Position numbers and translations under genes: made by a program. The notes beneath the pieces were generated by a model, which was not told the origin of the DNA, did not search any database, and saw only the letters and a list, made by a program, of their open reading frames with translations. From contig CAKVFE010000001.1 of the NCBI GenBank assembly GCA_934746645.1, positions 558,001 to 622,000 of the forward strand: DNA of 64,000 bases, read 5' to 3'. Shown piece by piece: positions 45,365-54,224 of this stretch. Source of the DNA: an uncultured Clostridia bacterium. GTDB taxonomy: Bacteria; Bacillota; Clostridia; Christensenellales; UBA1242. Numbering within the stretch: the first letter of the stretch is position 1; each line of letters begins with the position of its first letter.

Positions 45365-45796
45365 TTAAGCTATCTTGCCGTTGCGAGCACGATTGTATTG
45401 GCGTCTACCTATATTGATTTTTTCTTGGATAAAATCGTGTACCTTTTTAGGGTCATCTAATCCACAAACCATACGGGTATCATCTGGCACCATACTCATA
45501 GGGTCTTCTTTCATATGTGTATGTTGTTTTCTGATATAATTGACTACATCTTTTGAAAGTCCACTTTTTTCTGTACCAATATTGATATTAAGAATAAGAG
45601 CAGACAATGTAGCTTGGTCCAAAATAGACTCAGCTGTACCACCTGCAACTTTACCATTAGAATGGCGTGGAACAACTTGTTTTAGTCCAGTATATTTGTT
45701 AACAAATGCTTGGTGACTACCACCATTATTTTTTATAGGTTCATAACCTGCAACTATTAATGCATTAACAACATCTGTATATTTATATTCAGCCAT
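45365..45796 (-). CDS. hicA: HicA-like toxin with C-terminal extension
   Basis: 143 residues from ATG 45796, 9 nt after AAGGGG; an upstream TTG overlaps the site and is rejected. The N-terminal ~65 residues have the HicA double-stranded-RBD-like pattern: 'VVNALIVAGYEPIKNNGGSHQAFVN', then 'VVPRHSNGKVAGGTAESILDQA'. The catalytic His in 'GGSHQ' is present. HicA cleaves mRNA or tmRNA when not bound by HicB. A further ~75 residues (rich in Lys, Met, Asp) follow, whereas typical HicA ends near 60-85 residues. It is downstream of hicB in the same orientation. Confidence 0.7.
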   Translation of the reverse strand: MAEYKYTDVVNALIVAGYEPIKNNGGSHQAFVNKYTGLKQVVPRHSNGKVAGGTAESILDQATLSALILNINIGTEKSGLSKDVVNYIRKQHTHMKEDPMSMVPDDTRMVCGLDDPKKVHDFIQEKINIGRRQYNRARNGKIA

Positions 45797-45829
45797 ATTT
45801 TTCAACCCCTTAAATAATGTTTAACTTAA

Positions 45830-46078
45830 TTATTTTTCTATTTCTACCCAAATAACTTTGTATTGTGGGAACATAGATTTCAATTTTTCTAGTGAAGTAG
45901 GATTGCTACCTTCGCAAAAGCCCATATCTACTGCAGTAAGCAAAGCATCTTTTGCCATAGCTATTGCATCTTTTTCATCTTCGCCACAAGTTACTACTCC
46001 CATAAGGTCTGGGAATACAACATTGACTGCTTCACTATCTTTTTCTGGTTTTAATAATGCACCATATCCAATTTTCAT
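45830..46078 (-). CDS. hicB: HicB-like antitoxin
   Basis: 82 residues. 'NVVFPDLMGVVTCGEDEKDAIAMAKDALLTAVD' is the partial RNase H-like HicB fold that binds and blocks HicA. It lacks a C-terminal DNA-binding ribbon-helix-helix or HTH segment, so autoregulation may depend on other factors. AGGAGAG precedes the ATG. It is followed by hicA after 33 nt, the hicB-first order. Confidence 0.78.
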   Translation of the reverse strand: MKIGYGALLKPEKDSEAVNVVFPDLMGVVTCGEDEKDAIAMAKDALLTAVDMGFCEGSNPTSLEKLKSMFPQYKVIWVEIEK

Positions 46079-46154
46079 ATAACTCTCCTATATCACTATT
46101 AAAGTTATTACATATATTCTAACACGAGTACACATAAATTTCAATAGTCATTTT

Positions 46155-47852
46155 TTAATTTTTTGTAATCAAATAATATCCGTTGCCGGTTTGCATAAAT
46201 GTTTTGTTGTTAAAATCATAACTACTACCATCTACAGTTGTAATTGGTAAATCATAGTTGCCCAACAATTTACCATCAAATGTATAATAGCTATATACAC
46301 GGTTGCCAACAGTAGAACTATCAGATTCTACCAAATAGTAATTATCTTTTATAGTAATGTTAAGTACAGTGGTATTGCCATATTTTGTTTCTCTTGTAGC
46401 ATCTCCTACGACAAGCAAATCTTTTGTACCAATAACTGTAGTTTGATTGTTTTTGTCTATGCGAGAATATTCTAGATAAGTTTTGCCGTCTGGAACTTCA
46501 ATGCGTTTTGTAACAATGATACAATCATTAGCAAAATCACTCACATCACTTCCTGAGCCAGTAGGCATTTCAAAACTGTTAAGTGTCTTGCCGTTATAAT
46601 CTAGGATATATACTGTATTGTCATACACAACTTTAATACGGTCTGAAGATACACTAATATCTGTAGTTTTACTAAAATCTGCAACAATATTCTTGTTGGC
46701 GTCAATTAAATAATTTTCGCCATCTTTTACACCAATATATCTACTCTTGTTTAGTTTGTAGTATTGGTCAAAGTTGGTCTTTATTGGAGTTATCTTTCCG
46801 TCTTTACCAACAATTGCTTTTTGAACAGAACTTGCTGAAAGTGTTTTGTTGACAATCTTAATAACTGAAAGTGTTGCTGTACCTGTCTTAGAGTTGTAAT
46901 CATTAGCTTCACCATCATCACCAGTCAAACCCAAAATATATTTTGTCTTAAATCTCTTTGTCTTACCAGTCTTATAATCAATAGTCATACTATAAAGTTT
47001 GTAATATACATTATTGTCAAAGTTGATAATATCACAATCTTCAGCACTATCAACAATTTCTAGCCATTGAAGTATACCGTATCTGCCCAAAACTACTGGA
47101 GATTGAATATACTTATTGTCCAAAGTATATCTAGTTACTTTACCTTTTCTATTAACCAAAATGTAGTCTGTAGTATCATCATCATTGGCACGAGTGTCAA
47201 ACATATAATCTTCCATTTCTGGTCCAAATACTAGACAAGCTGGAGTGCTAGAATCTGAGAAGAAGAATGGACTTATACCTTTTGTATCTTCAAAATTAAA
47301 TGTTATGTCAGTCTTAACACCATTGACATTTTTATAATACAATTTTTTGGTTGTATTATTCATATATGTAACATTCCATTCTTCATAATATGTATTGAAG
47401 TTAGAATATTCATATTCTTTGAAAGTATAACTTTTTATGTTGGTAAGTTCGCTAATAGGTGACCATTCGTTGTCTGTATATTGGTATACTACTCCACCTT
47501 TTGTATCATTAGGAACATAAACATAATCTCTACTATAAGTATCAATCAAAGTTGGTTTTTTCAATGCTTTATCTAAAGTCAACTTGTCTTGGTCAACATT
47601 ATAGATAGCATAATATGTATTGGACATTTGATAATAACTTACAAGAATATTGCCTTGCTCTGTTATTGTGTTGCCATTTAAAGAAGAATACTTATAATAC
47701 TCATTTTTAAAGTTGGCTAACTTTGTCATAGAAGTAAGAGCTGTTGGCTCATAATCTTTTGCAACTCTTATATTGGTCTTTGCACCACAAGCTGTACATA
47801 GCACACAACTAGTAAGTGCTACACCCATAAGTAATGGATTGATTTTTTTCAT
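46155..47852 (-). CDS. Hypothetical lipoprotein, beta-rich
   Basis: 565 residues from ATG 47852, 7 nt after AAGGGG; an ATG two codons upstream is too close to that site. Lipobox 'LCTAC' follows a short hydrophobic core, with Cys24 the likely lipidated residue. The rest is a long array of short beta strands with turns (YxxDNK, DxKTGK), many Tyr, Asn and Thr, reminiscent of a beta-propeller or WG-like repeat protein, though no family was recognised. Monocistronic. Confidence 0.62.
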   Translation of the reverse strand: MKKINPLLMGVALTSCVLCTACGAKTNIRVAKDYEPTALTSMTKLANFKNEYYKYSSLNGNTITEQGNILVSYYQMSNTYYAIYNVDQDKLTLDKALKKPTLIDTYSRDYVYVPNDTKGGVVYQYTDNEWSPISELTNIKSYTFKEYEYSNFNTYYEEWNVTYMNNTTKKLYYKNVNGVKTDITFNFEDTKGISPFFFSDSSTPACLVFGPEMEDYMFDTRANDDDTTDYILVNRKGKVTRYTLDNKYIQSPVVLGRYGILQWLEIVDSAEDCDIINFDNNVYYKLYSMTIDYKTGKTKRFKTKYILGLTGDDGEANDYNSKTGTATLSVIKIVNKTLSASSVQKAIVGKDGKITPIKTNFDQYYKLNKSRYIGVKDGENYLIDANKNIVADFSKTTDISVSSDRIKVVYDNTVYILDYNGKTLNSFEMPTGSGSDVSDFANDCIIVTKRIEVPDGKTYLEYSRIDKNNQTTVIGTKDLLVVGDATRETKYGNTTVLNITIKDNYYLVESDSSTVGNRVYSYYTFDGKLLGNYDLPITTVDGSSYDFNNKTFMQTGNGYYLITKN

Positions 47853-48237
47853 ACACATACCCCTTTATATAATTTTGATAACACAATAATTTATTTATGT
47901 TTTGTTGTTATCAGTCTGCTACTCATATCTTAACATTTGTTATATATTTAAGTCAAACTATCCACCCAACAATTATTTAATATAATCATTTTGTTTAGTA
48001 ATATCCTAAGTACAATTATACCGATTTGTAAGTGTAGTATAAAAATGCAAAATATGCACTTTTTGTCAAAAACATATAGTTTATTGGTATTATACTAGAG
48101 CAAACATATCACAAACATATATTTAGGCAATATACACAAAAAGAAAAAGATACACCTAATCGGGTGAAATATAAGTCGATTTATGGTATAATATTTATAG
48201 TTCAAAAAGATAAATTATAGTCACATAAGGAGAAGTT
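47853..48237. other. Divergent intergenic region with promoter-like sites
   Basis: 385 nt between divergent genes, no reading frame. It contains the promoter for the YjjX-like gene, and a TTGTCA/TATTAT pair near 48063-48093. A motif near 48056-48072 is the reverse complement of the promoter tract at 15121 (TTTTTGACAAAAAGT), so a minus-strand promoter for the lipoprotein gene may lie here. Confidence 0.35.
48184..48192 (+). promoter_or_regulatory. Extended -10 promoter for yjjX-like gene
   Basis: TGGTATAAT (48184-48192); the -35 region (48164-48169) is weak. It lies about 45 nt before the start codon. Confidence 0.5.
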
Positions 48238-48792
48238 ATGAAAGTACTAATTGCTACAAAAAATCCAGCAAAAATAAAAGGTGCACAATCTGCATTTGAT
48301 GAGTTCTTTAAAGATGTAGTTATAGAGGGATACAGTGTACCATCTGGAGTTCCTGACCAACCTGTCAATTTAGACACATACAATGGAGCTAACAATCGTG
48401 TAGACAATCTTATTAATTTAGCCAAAGAAAACAATATATCAGCAGATTATTATATCGCTATAGAGTCTGGCATAACCAATAGTTTAGGCAAATGGATTAT
48501 TACCAACATAGCAGTTATTAAAGACAACAATGGCAAAGTAGGTTTTGGCACAAGCGCAGGTTTTCCAGTACCCGAATCACTTGTTGACGAAATAATATCT
48601 ACCGACCTAGGAAAAGTTATTGACCGTATCTTCAACGAAAACAATCTTCGTGCAGGTGCTGGTGGTATAAGTCTTATATCAAAAGGAGTTATCACTCGTA
48701 GCGATTTAACTCACGACGCTTTTGTTATGGCTTTTACACCATTTATAGGTGACAACTGGTACGAATATACCGAAAAGCAAAATAAACAATAA
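48238..48792 (+). CDS. yjjX: Inosine/xanthosine triphosphatase (YjjX family)
   Basis: 184 residues. 'IATKNPAKIKGAQSAFDEFF' at the N-terminus is the nucleotide-binding loop of the YjjX/DUF84 family. 'GVPDQPVNLDTYNGANNRV', 'AIESGI' and 'LRAGAGGISLISKGVITRSDLT' are the other conserved blocks. It removes non-canonical ITP and XTP to protect nucleic acids. Standard family length. AAGGAGAAG precedes the ATG. Confidence 0.85.
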   Translation: MKVLIATKNPAKIKGAQSAFDEFFKDVVIEGYSVPSGVPDQPVNLDTYNGANNRVDNLINLAKENNISADYYIAIESGITNSLGKWIITNIAVIKDNNGKVGFGTSAGFPVPESLVDEIISTDLGKVIDRIFNENNLRAGAGGISLISKGVITRSDLTHDAFVMAFTPFIGDNWYEYTEKQNKQ

Positions 48793-48855
48793 ATACATAA
48801 ATTAATAAATTAATAATTAATAAATTAATAAATACCAAGTTTAAATAATTAAGTA

Positions 48856-48895
48856 CAAAAAAAGTATAGCATTTAGTTTTGCTATACCTTTTTTA
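48856..48895. terminator. Bidirectional intrinsic terminator
   Basis: GTATAGC (48864-48870) pairs with GCTATAC (48881-48887), with A- and T-runs. Confidence 0.8.
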
Positions 48896-48916
48896 ATATT
48901 ATTTTTATAGTATCAA

Positions 48917-49969
48917 TTAAAAGCAATAGTTTCTAACAACTGCAAATGTGATGTATGAAATGTACATACATATCAAGATGACACCTTCCATTTTGCCAAC
49001 TTGCTTTTTTCTTAAACTCATAAATACAAATACAAGTGTAAATACAAACAATATTAATAAATCTGTAAGGATTGTTTGGCTTACAGCCATAGGTGTAATA
49101 ACACCAACTAAACCTAGTATTAATATAATATTAGCTATATTGCTACCAATAACATTGCCAAGTGCAAGGTCTGTTTCGCCTTTCTTTGCAGCAATGATTG
49201 ATGTTGCAAGTTCTGGTAGACTAGTACCTACTGCTACTATTGTTAGTCCAACCAATGCTTCACTCATACCAGCTTTTAGTGCTAGGAATTTAGCTGTTGA
49301 AGATACACATTCGCCACCAAATACAACAGCTGCTAAACCAATAATTAAGTAAACAACAATTTGCCAAACTTTAAGTTCTTTTTCTTTTTTCTCTACAGGT
49401 TTTTCTTCGCCTGCTTCAGCATTTTCTTTTTTGTCATTATCAAAATCTGTTTTTTCTACTACAGGTTCGGTACTTTCGCAAAATTGATTTTTTGCTTTAG
49501 CGTGCTTGATTTGAGTAATAGTATAAAATACCAATAGTCCAAGCAATACTATACTTTCTGTACGACTTACTACGCTTTGAGTTGCTCCGTCTAGGAATAC
49601 ATCACAACTAAATAATAGCAATAATCCTGTAACCAAAATTAAAAATGGTAAATCAAATTTTCTTGTGTCTTCTTGCAAAACTATCTTATTAAATATTGCA
49701 GACAAGCCAAGTATCAAACACATATTGGCGATATTGCTACCTACGACATTGCCGACAGCTAAGTCAACGCTTCCCTTTATAGCACTTGTGATACTAACTG
49801 CAAGTTCTGGTAGACTAGTACCTACTGCTACTATTGTAAGCCCAATAATAATTGATGGAACTTTCAATTTTTTAGCGACAGCACTAGCACCACTTACAAA
49901 GAAGTCAGCACCCTTTATAAGTAAGACCATACCTATAATTAAAAATAAAATGTTTAAAAATATTTCCAT
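48917..49969 (-). CDS. Calcium/sodium antiporter (CaCA family)
   Basis: 350 residues, 10 helices in two inverted halves. The alpha repeats are clear: 'VAVGTSLPELAVSITSAIKG' with 'LAVGNVVGSNIANMCLIL' in the first half, and 'VAVGTSLPELATSIIAAKKG' with 'LALGNVIGSNIANIILIL' in the second. The GxSLPE and GNVxGSN motifs form the ion-binding sites. A charged cytoplasmic loop (about 155-205) separates the halves. It is YrbG-like and would export Ca2+ against Na+ or K+. AAAGGGAAAG precedes the start. Confidence 0.88.
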   Translation of the reverse strand: MEIFLNILFLIIGMVLLIKGADFFVSGASAVAKKLKVPSIIIGLTIVAVGTSLPELAVSITSAIKGSVDLAVGNVVGSNIANMCLILGLSAIFNKIVLQEDTRKFDLPFLILVTGLLLLFSCDVFLDGATQSVVSRTESIVLLGLLVFYTITQIKHAKAKNQFCESTEPVVEKTDFDNDKKENAEAGEEKPVEKKEKELKVWQIVVYLIIGLAAVVFGGECVSSTAKFLALKAGMSEALVGLTIVAVGTSLPELATSIIAAKKGETDLALGNVIGSNIANIILILGLVGVITPMAVSQTILTDLLILFVFTLVFVFMSLRKKQVGKMEGVILICMYISYITFAVVRNYCF

Positions 49970-50120
49970 TATCTCTTTCCCTTTTAAAAATTTTCTATCA
50001 AAAGTATACTACAAAAATACAATAATGAAAAATTAATTCAAATTAAAATCTAAAATATTACAAAACAAAATTGGTGGATACAAAAGTTGTATGCTATAAT
50101 GACTTTGTAAGGAGAATATT

Positions 50121-50690
50121 ATGAAAACACTACTTGTAGATGTTGATGAAGTTATTTGTCACCCAACATTAATAGATGAGATAAACAAATTTTTACACAC
50201 CAACTACCGTCTTAACGATTTTACCGAATATTATATTGATGATGTTTTGGGTTCGGACGAAAACAAACAAAAGTTTTATGAGATAATCAAAGATAAAAAT
50301 ATGTATGAAGATGCAGTCCTACTTGACGGTGTAACAGACGCACTAAAAAAATTGAGCAAAGAGTACGACATCTACATTTGTAGTGCTTGCGCTATGTTTT
50401 GTCTTTTAAAAGAAAGTGGAATATATTTTAAATACAAGTACGATTTTTTAATCAAAAATTTTCCGTTCTTAAATCCAGAACATTTTATATTTACAGGTGG
50501 CAAAAATATATTTAAAGCAGACGCAATGATTGATGACCGACCAAAAAATCTTATGGGAGATATTGGCACACGCATTATGATGTTATCTTATCACAATAGA
50601 GATATTAGCGATGAAGAACTAAAGAAAAACAATATTATCAAAGTTTCTTCGTGGGCAGAGATAGAAGATATATTGTTAAATAAAAATTAA
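50121..50690 (+). CDS. 5'(3')-deoxyribonucleotidase-like HAD hydrolase
   Basis: 189 residues. 'LLVDVDEVICHPT' (motif I, DxD), 'YICSACAMF' (motif II; Ser), Lys near 'LIKNFPFL' and 'AMIDDRPKNL' (motif IV DD). The order and length fit the NT5C family of 5'(3')-deoxyribonucleotidases. AAGGAG precedes the ATG. It ends 70 nt before the his leader peptide and has no clear terminator; the promoter at 50711 starts a new unit. Confidence 0.75.
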   Translation: MKTLLVDVDEVICHPTLIDEINKFLHTNYRLNDFTEYYIDDVLGSDENKQKFYEIIKDKNMYEDAVLLDGVTDALKKLSKEYDIYICSACAMFCLLKESGIYFKYKYDFLIKNFPFLNPEHFIFTGGKNIFKADAMIDDRPKNLMGDIGTRIMMLSYHNRDISDEELKKNNIIKVSSWAEIEDILLNKN

Positions 50691-50710
50691 AACGATTTTT
50701 AACTTTTGTA

Positions 50711-50739
50711 TTGACATTAAATCAAAAAAGTTGTAAAAA
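50711..50739 (+). promoter_or_regulatory. Promoter of the his leader-peptidase-hisS operon
   Basis: TTGACA (50711-50716), 17-nt spacer, TAAAAA (50734-50739). The expected start near 50746 coincides with the AAGGAG ribosome site of the leader peptide. Confidence 0.6.
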
Positions 50740-50760
50740 TATTGCAAGGAGATAAAAGCA

Positions 50761-50799
50761 ATGACAAAATTATTTGTAACTCTACATCATCATAGTTAA
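50761..50799 (+). CDS. Histidine leader peptide MTKLFVTLHHHS
   Basis: A 12-codon reading frame behind AAGGAGA (10-nt spacing) with three consecutive CAT His codons (50785-50793) right before a Ser codon and TAA. Leader peptides with runs of a single amino acid sense charging of that tRNA. This one precedes a terminator and, 200 nt later, a peptidase gene and hisS. The position and codon run are characteristic of the ribosome-stalling part of a his attenuator. Expression is inferred from the layout. Confidence 0.85.
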   Translation: MTKLFVTLHHHS

Positions 50800-50903
50800 T
50801 CTATACTTGCTGATTATATACGGCAAGTACCTTTAACTATGCCGTTATAGAAGTTACTATATTTTGTATTTTTATCAACGGCGTCTTGCCGTTGATTTTT
50901 TTT
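50791..50903 (+). promoter_or_regulatory. Ribosome-mediated his attenuator
   Basis: Mutually exclusive pairings can be drawn. Protector: CATAGTTA (50791-50798, containing the last His codon) with TAACTATG (50834-50841), enclosing TACTTGC/GCAAGTA (50804-50810/50823-50829). Antiterminator: GCCGTT (50841-50846) with AACGGC (50877-50882). Terminator: CAACGGC (50876-50882) with GCCGTTG (50888-50894), followed by eight T's. A ribosome stalled on His codons would block the protector, free 50841-50846 and prevent termination. No T-box specifier/ANTITERM signature (GGTGGNACCGCG-like) is seen. Confidence 0.8.
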
Positions 50904-50998
50904 GATTTAGAAAATCCAACAATATTGATTTTAATATTTTAACCCAGATTAATTAACGGCAACAAAAATATTAATAAATTAAAAAAAGGAAAACAAAA

Positions 50999-52087
50999 AT
51001 GGATAATCTAAATTATTTAAAAGACTTAGTCAAAATAAAATCATACGACACTAAAACATCAAATAAACAAATAACCGAATATATAACCAACATATTTAAG
51101 TTAAACAATATTCCATACCAACTTCTTCGCAATCCAGACGGAATACTATCTAGCATAGTTGCTGGTATCAATAATAACTTAAATAATGTCAATGACGCTA
51201 TAATACTTTCAGGACACATTGACACAGTTGCTCCCAACAATTTGTGGGACACTGACCCTAATACCATAAAGATAGATGGTGACATAGCTTATGGTCTAGG
51301 CATAATAGATATGAAAGCTTTTACATCTACTATCTTAAACAACATTGACAATCTTAAAAAATTGCAAAAGCCAATAATTATAGCTTTAAGTTGTGATGAA
51401 GAAACAGATATGTATGGTATAAAAGAGATTGTAAAATACTTTAAGCAAAACAACATCAATGGCAAATATGCTATCATTGGCGAACCAAGCAATAGTTGTC
51501 CAGTGGTGGGAAGTAAAGGATTTTTTGAATCCGAAATAACTATCACCGGCAAATCTTGTCACTCAAGTATGCCCTTTAACGGAACTAATGCAATATATAT
51601 TGCTTCAAAAATTGTCGCAAAACTTGAAGAATTGTCGTTGCAGATTGGTAAAGACACTCTAAATGTTGGTATTATTAATGGTGGAACAGTGTGCAATATT
51701 GTTCCGGATAAATGCACTATTAGATACGAAATTCGCACTTTTTCCACAAAAACTTTAGACTTTATCAACAACCAATTAAATAAATTGTTTATTGATTTGG
51801 AAAAAAACTATATTGGTTGTACAATTAATTGTAATTTGGTTTTTAGCATACCACCTTTTCAAGAAAAGATAGATGACACTACCAATAAAATAATTGAGTA
51901 TTTACAACAACCAACATCTATATACGGAGCGTCAACCGAAGCTGGGTATTTTCAAGAATTGGGTATGGGTGCTATAATTTGGGGAGTGGGAGATTTAAAA
52001 TATGCTCACAAACCTAACGAGCAAATGTCTATATCCGAATATAACGAGTATCAAAACAAATTTTTAGAGATATTAAAAATACTATAA
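50999..52087 (+). CDS. M20-family deacylase/peptidase (ArgE/DapE-like)
   Basis: 362 residues. M20 metal ligands are present: H73 and D75 in 'LSGHIDTVA', D104 in 'GIIDMKAF', E134/E135 in 'SCDEETD', E162 in 'IGEPS', and a late His in 'KYAHKPNEQMS'. The dimerisation lid domain (about 172-285) begins 'VGSKGFFESEITITGKSCHSS'. ArgE-like enzymes remove acyl groups from amino acids; relatives cleave dipeptides. It lies under the his attenuator and 16 nt before hisS, which suggests that it frees histidine from an N-acyl or dipeptide source. AAAAAAGGAAAAC precedes the start. Confidence 0.82.
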   Translation: MDNLNYLKDLVKIKSYDTKTSNKQITEYITNIFKLNNIPYQLLRNPDGILSSIVAGINNNLNNVNDAIILSGHIDTVAPNNLWDTDPNTIKIDGDIAYGLGIIDMKAFTSTILNNIDNLKKLQKPIIIALSCDEETDMYGIKEIVKYFKQNNINGKYAIIGEPSNSCPVVGSKGFFESEITITGKSCHSSMPFNGTNAIYIASKIVAKLEELSLQIGKDTLNVGIINGGTVCNIVPDKCTIRYEIRTFSTKTLDFINNQLNKLFIDLEKNYIGCTINCNLVFSIPPFQEKIDDTTNKIIEYLQQPTSIYGASTEAGYFQELGMGAIIWGVGDLKYAHKPNEQMSISEYNEYQNKFLEILKIL

Positions 52088-52103
52088 ACAGGAGAATATA
52101 AAA

Positions 52104-53438
52104 ATGAGTATTATCGAACCAAAAACTCTACCGGGTACAATGGAACTATTACCTAAAGAGCAAATATTATTTAATGAAATAAAATCTAAAATACAAAATG
52201 TATATGAGTCTTTTGGATTTTTGCCATTGGATACACCTATCATTGAAAAATCAGATGTTCTTTTAGCCAAAGCTGGTGGCGAAACCGAAAAGCAAATATA
52301 CAGATTTACTAAAGGCGACAACGACATTTGTTTGCGTTTTGACCTTACTGTTCCTTTAGCAAAATATGTTGCTGCCAATATAAACGAATTGGAATTTCCT
52401 TTTAAAAGATATCAAATAGGAAAAGTATATCGTGGAGAAAAACCACAAAAAGGCAGATACAGAGAATTTTATCAATGCGACATTGACACTATTGGTAAAG
52501 ACACATTGTCTATTAAAAATGACGCCGAATACCCTGCCGTAATCTATTCTATATTTAAAAGTTTAGACTTTGGCGATTTTACTATTATGCTAAACAATAG
52601 AAAAATCATCAATGGGTTGTTTGAAGAACTTAACCTATCTAGTCAAAAAGAAGACATTATGCGTCTTATAGACAAATTTGACAAAATGGGAAAAGACAAT
52701 GTTGTGGCTTGCCTATTAGATGATTACAAACTTGACCAAAATACTTGCGATAGACTTATCAACTTTTTAACATTTGAAGGTACTACTGATGAAAAACTAG
52801 ATATGCTAAAGAATGCTGGTTTTTCAAGTGAAATATACAACACTGGTGTTAGCGAGCTAGAAGAAGTTATAAAATGTGTAAGACTTCAAGGTGTACCAGA
52901 CAAGTACTTCAAAATCAAACTAACTATTGTTAGAGGTTTGGACTACTACACAGGTACTGTATACGAAACAATCCTTAACGATTATCCTAACTTAGGTAGC
53001 GTTTGTGGTGGTGGAAGATACGACAACCTTGCAGGTTTTTATACCGAACAAAAACTTCCAGGGGTTGGTATAGCTATTGGTATCACTAGACTATTCTATC
53101 AACTATGTGAAAACAATCTTATCAAAGCATCAAAATCTAGCATTGCCGAAGTATTGGTATTGCCTATGGACGACAACGCTATTGAAAAAGGTTATGCTGT
53201 AGCAAGCAAGTTAAGACTTAGTGGTATACCTTGTCAGTTGTATTTAGAAGACAAAAAGTTTAAAAACAAAATCAACTATGCTGACAAATTAAAAATACCT
53301 TATGTAGTAATTATTGGCGAAGACGAAGTAAACAACAACTATGTTACTTTAAAAGATATGTTTAACTTTAGCCAAGAAAAAGTAGAAGACTTAAAACTTG
53401 TAGATACAGTTAAAGAAAAGATAAACAACTCAAAATAA
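52104..53438 (+). CDS. hisS: Histidyl-tRNA synthetase
   Basis: 444 residues. Class II motif 2 'RGEKPQKGRYREFYQCDID', the His-specific 'GLDYYTGTVYE' box, motif 3 'GGGRYDNL...GVGIAIGITRL', and a C-terminal anticodon-binding domain with 'VLPMDD' and 'LEDKKFKNKINYADKLKIPYVVIIG'. This distinguishes it from HisZ, which lacks the anticodon domain. It charges tRNA-His. GGAGAA precedes the ATG. It is the last gene of the operon controlled by the His-codon leader. The anticodon domain appears shorter than usual toward the end. Confidence 0.92.
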   Translation: MSIIEPKTLPGTMELLPKEQILFNEIKSKIQNVYESFGFLPLDTPIIEKSDVLLAKAGGETEKQIYRFTKGDNDICLRFDLTVPLAKYVAANINELEFPFKRYQIGKVYRGEKPQKGRYREFYQCDIDTIGKDTLSIKNDAEYPAVIYSIFKSLDFGDFTIMLNNRKIINGLFEELNLSSQKEDIMRLIDKFDKMGKDNVVACLLDDYKLDQNTCDRLINFLTFEGTTDEKLDMLKNAGFSSEIYNTGVSELEEVIKCVRLQGVPDKYFKIKLTIVRGLDYYTGTVYETILNDYPNLGSVCGGGRYDNLAGFYTEQKLPGVGIAIGITRLFYQLCENNLIKASKSSIAEVLVLPMDDNAIEKGYAVASKLRLSGIPCQLYLEDKKFKNKINYADKLKIPYVVIIGEDEVNNNYVTLKDMFNFSQEKVEDLKLVDTVKEKINNSK

Positions 53439-53450
53439 ATTCAATATCTG

Positions 53451-53485
53451 CTTATGCTAAAAAATAATTGTTTTTTTAGCGTAAG
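53451..53485 (+). terminator. Terminator-like stem after hisS
   Basis: CTTATGCTAAAAAA pairs with TTTTTTAGCGTAAG (one G-U); the U-run is in the 3' arm. Confidence 0.6.
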
Positions 53486-53491
53486 TGTGTA

Positions 53492-53520
53492 TTGACTTAG
53501 ATACAATCATTGTGATATTC
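53492..53520 (+). promoter_or_regulatory. Promoter of the hypothetical gene at 53545
   Basis: TTGACT (53492-53497) with a TGTGATATT extended -10 (ending about 53519), 16-17-nt spacing. Confidence 0.45.
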
Positions 53521-53544
53521 TTATGGGTAATAGAGGTTAAAATT

Positions 53545-54219
53545 ATGTTGTGGATAGATAAAAACTCCCTAATGAAATTAAACATTGCCAAAAATAATGA
53601 AAAAGAAGTTTTGGTAGAAATGGTAAACAGTTATGGTGAAACTGGTACTGTAAAAGGTGTTATGGTAAATAACCCAAAATTTAGAATTGTTGATAGTTTT
53701 GATTTGGTTTTGAAAGCACCAAATGGTAAAGATATCAGACTAGATATATTGCTAGATAGACCTAGTGATAAATTTAATACATTTTGTGCACTTAATGTAA
53801 AAGATGTAGCTACCAACGATACTTTATACGAAAATGTCAACAGAGAAGTTTTGCTTACATCAAACTTTAAAAACTTTAATCGTAATGACGAGAAAAATAA
53901 AGAATGGCTTAATGACGAAGGCACAAAATTTATGCTAAACAATATAGGTCAATATGTAGAATTTACACCTTCTAAAGAAAGTATTGAGCGTGGATACAGA
54001 CCAGTAAAAGGAATACTTAAATGCTCTTACAACGCCACTATGGGAAACAACTCAAAAATAATACAAATATTAATGGACGGTAACCCAAGCAATACTATAT
54101 CTCATATAAGACTACCTAAAGAATACACAATGACAGCAACTTCTTTTGTAACTGGCAAAACAGATTCTATCAATTATGTTTCTAAAGAAAAAGAAGTTGA
54201 AGACCAATTTGTTAGATAA
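53545..54219 (+). CDS. Hypothetical soluble protein, 224 aa
   Basis: From ATG 53545, preceded by AGAGGT; an upstream in-frame start at 53485 lies before the promoter. No signal peptide or membrane helix, no recognised family. It has a strand-rich N-terminal half (SYGETGTVKGVMV, FDLVLKAPNGKDIRLDILL) and a charged middle with 'NRNDEKNKEWLNDEGTKFM'. Single gene with its own terminator. Confidence 0.58.
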   Translation: MLWIDKNSLMKLNIAKNNEKEVLVEMVNSYGETGTVKGVMVNNPKFRIVDSFDLVLKAPNGKDIRLDILLDRPSDKFNTFCALNVKDVATNDTLYENVNREVLLTSNFKNFNRNDEKNKEWLNDEGTKFMLNNIGQYVEFTPSKESIERGYRPVKGILKCSYNATMGNNSKIIQILMDGNPSNTISHIRLPKEYTMTATSFVTGKTDSINYVSKEKEVEDQFVR

Positions 54220-54224
54220 CAAAC

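Noticed and set aside
50791..50998. T-box riboswitch upstream of hisS
   Set aside because: No T-box antiterminator consensus or stem I architecture is visible, while a short frame with three His codons and classic alternative pairings is.
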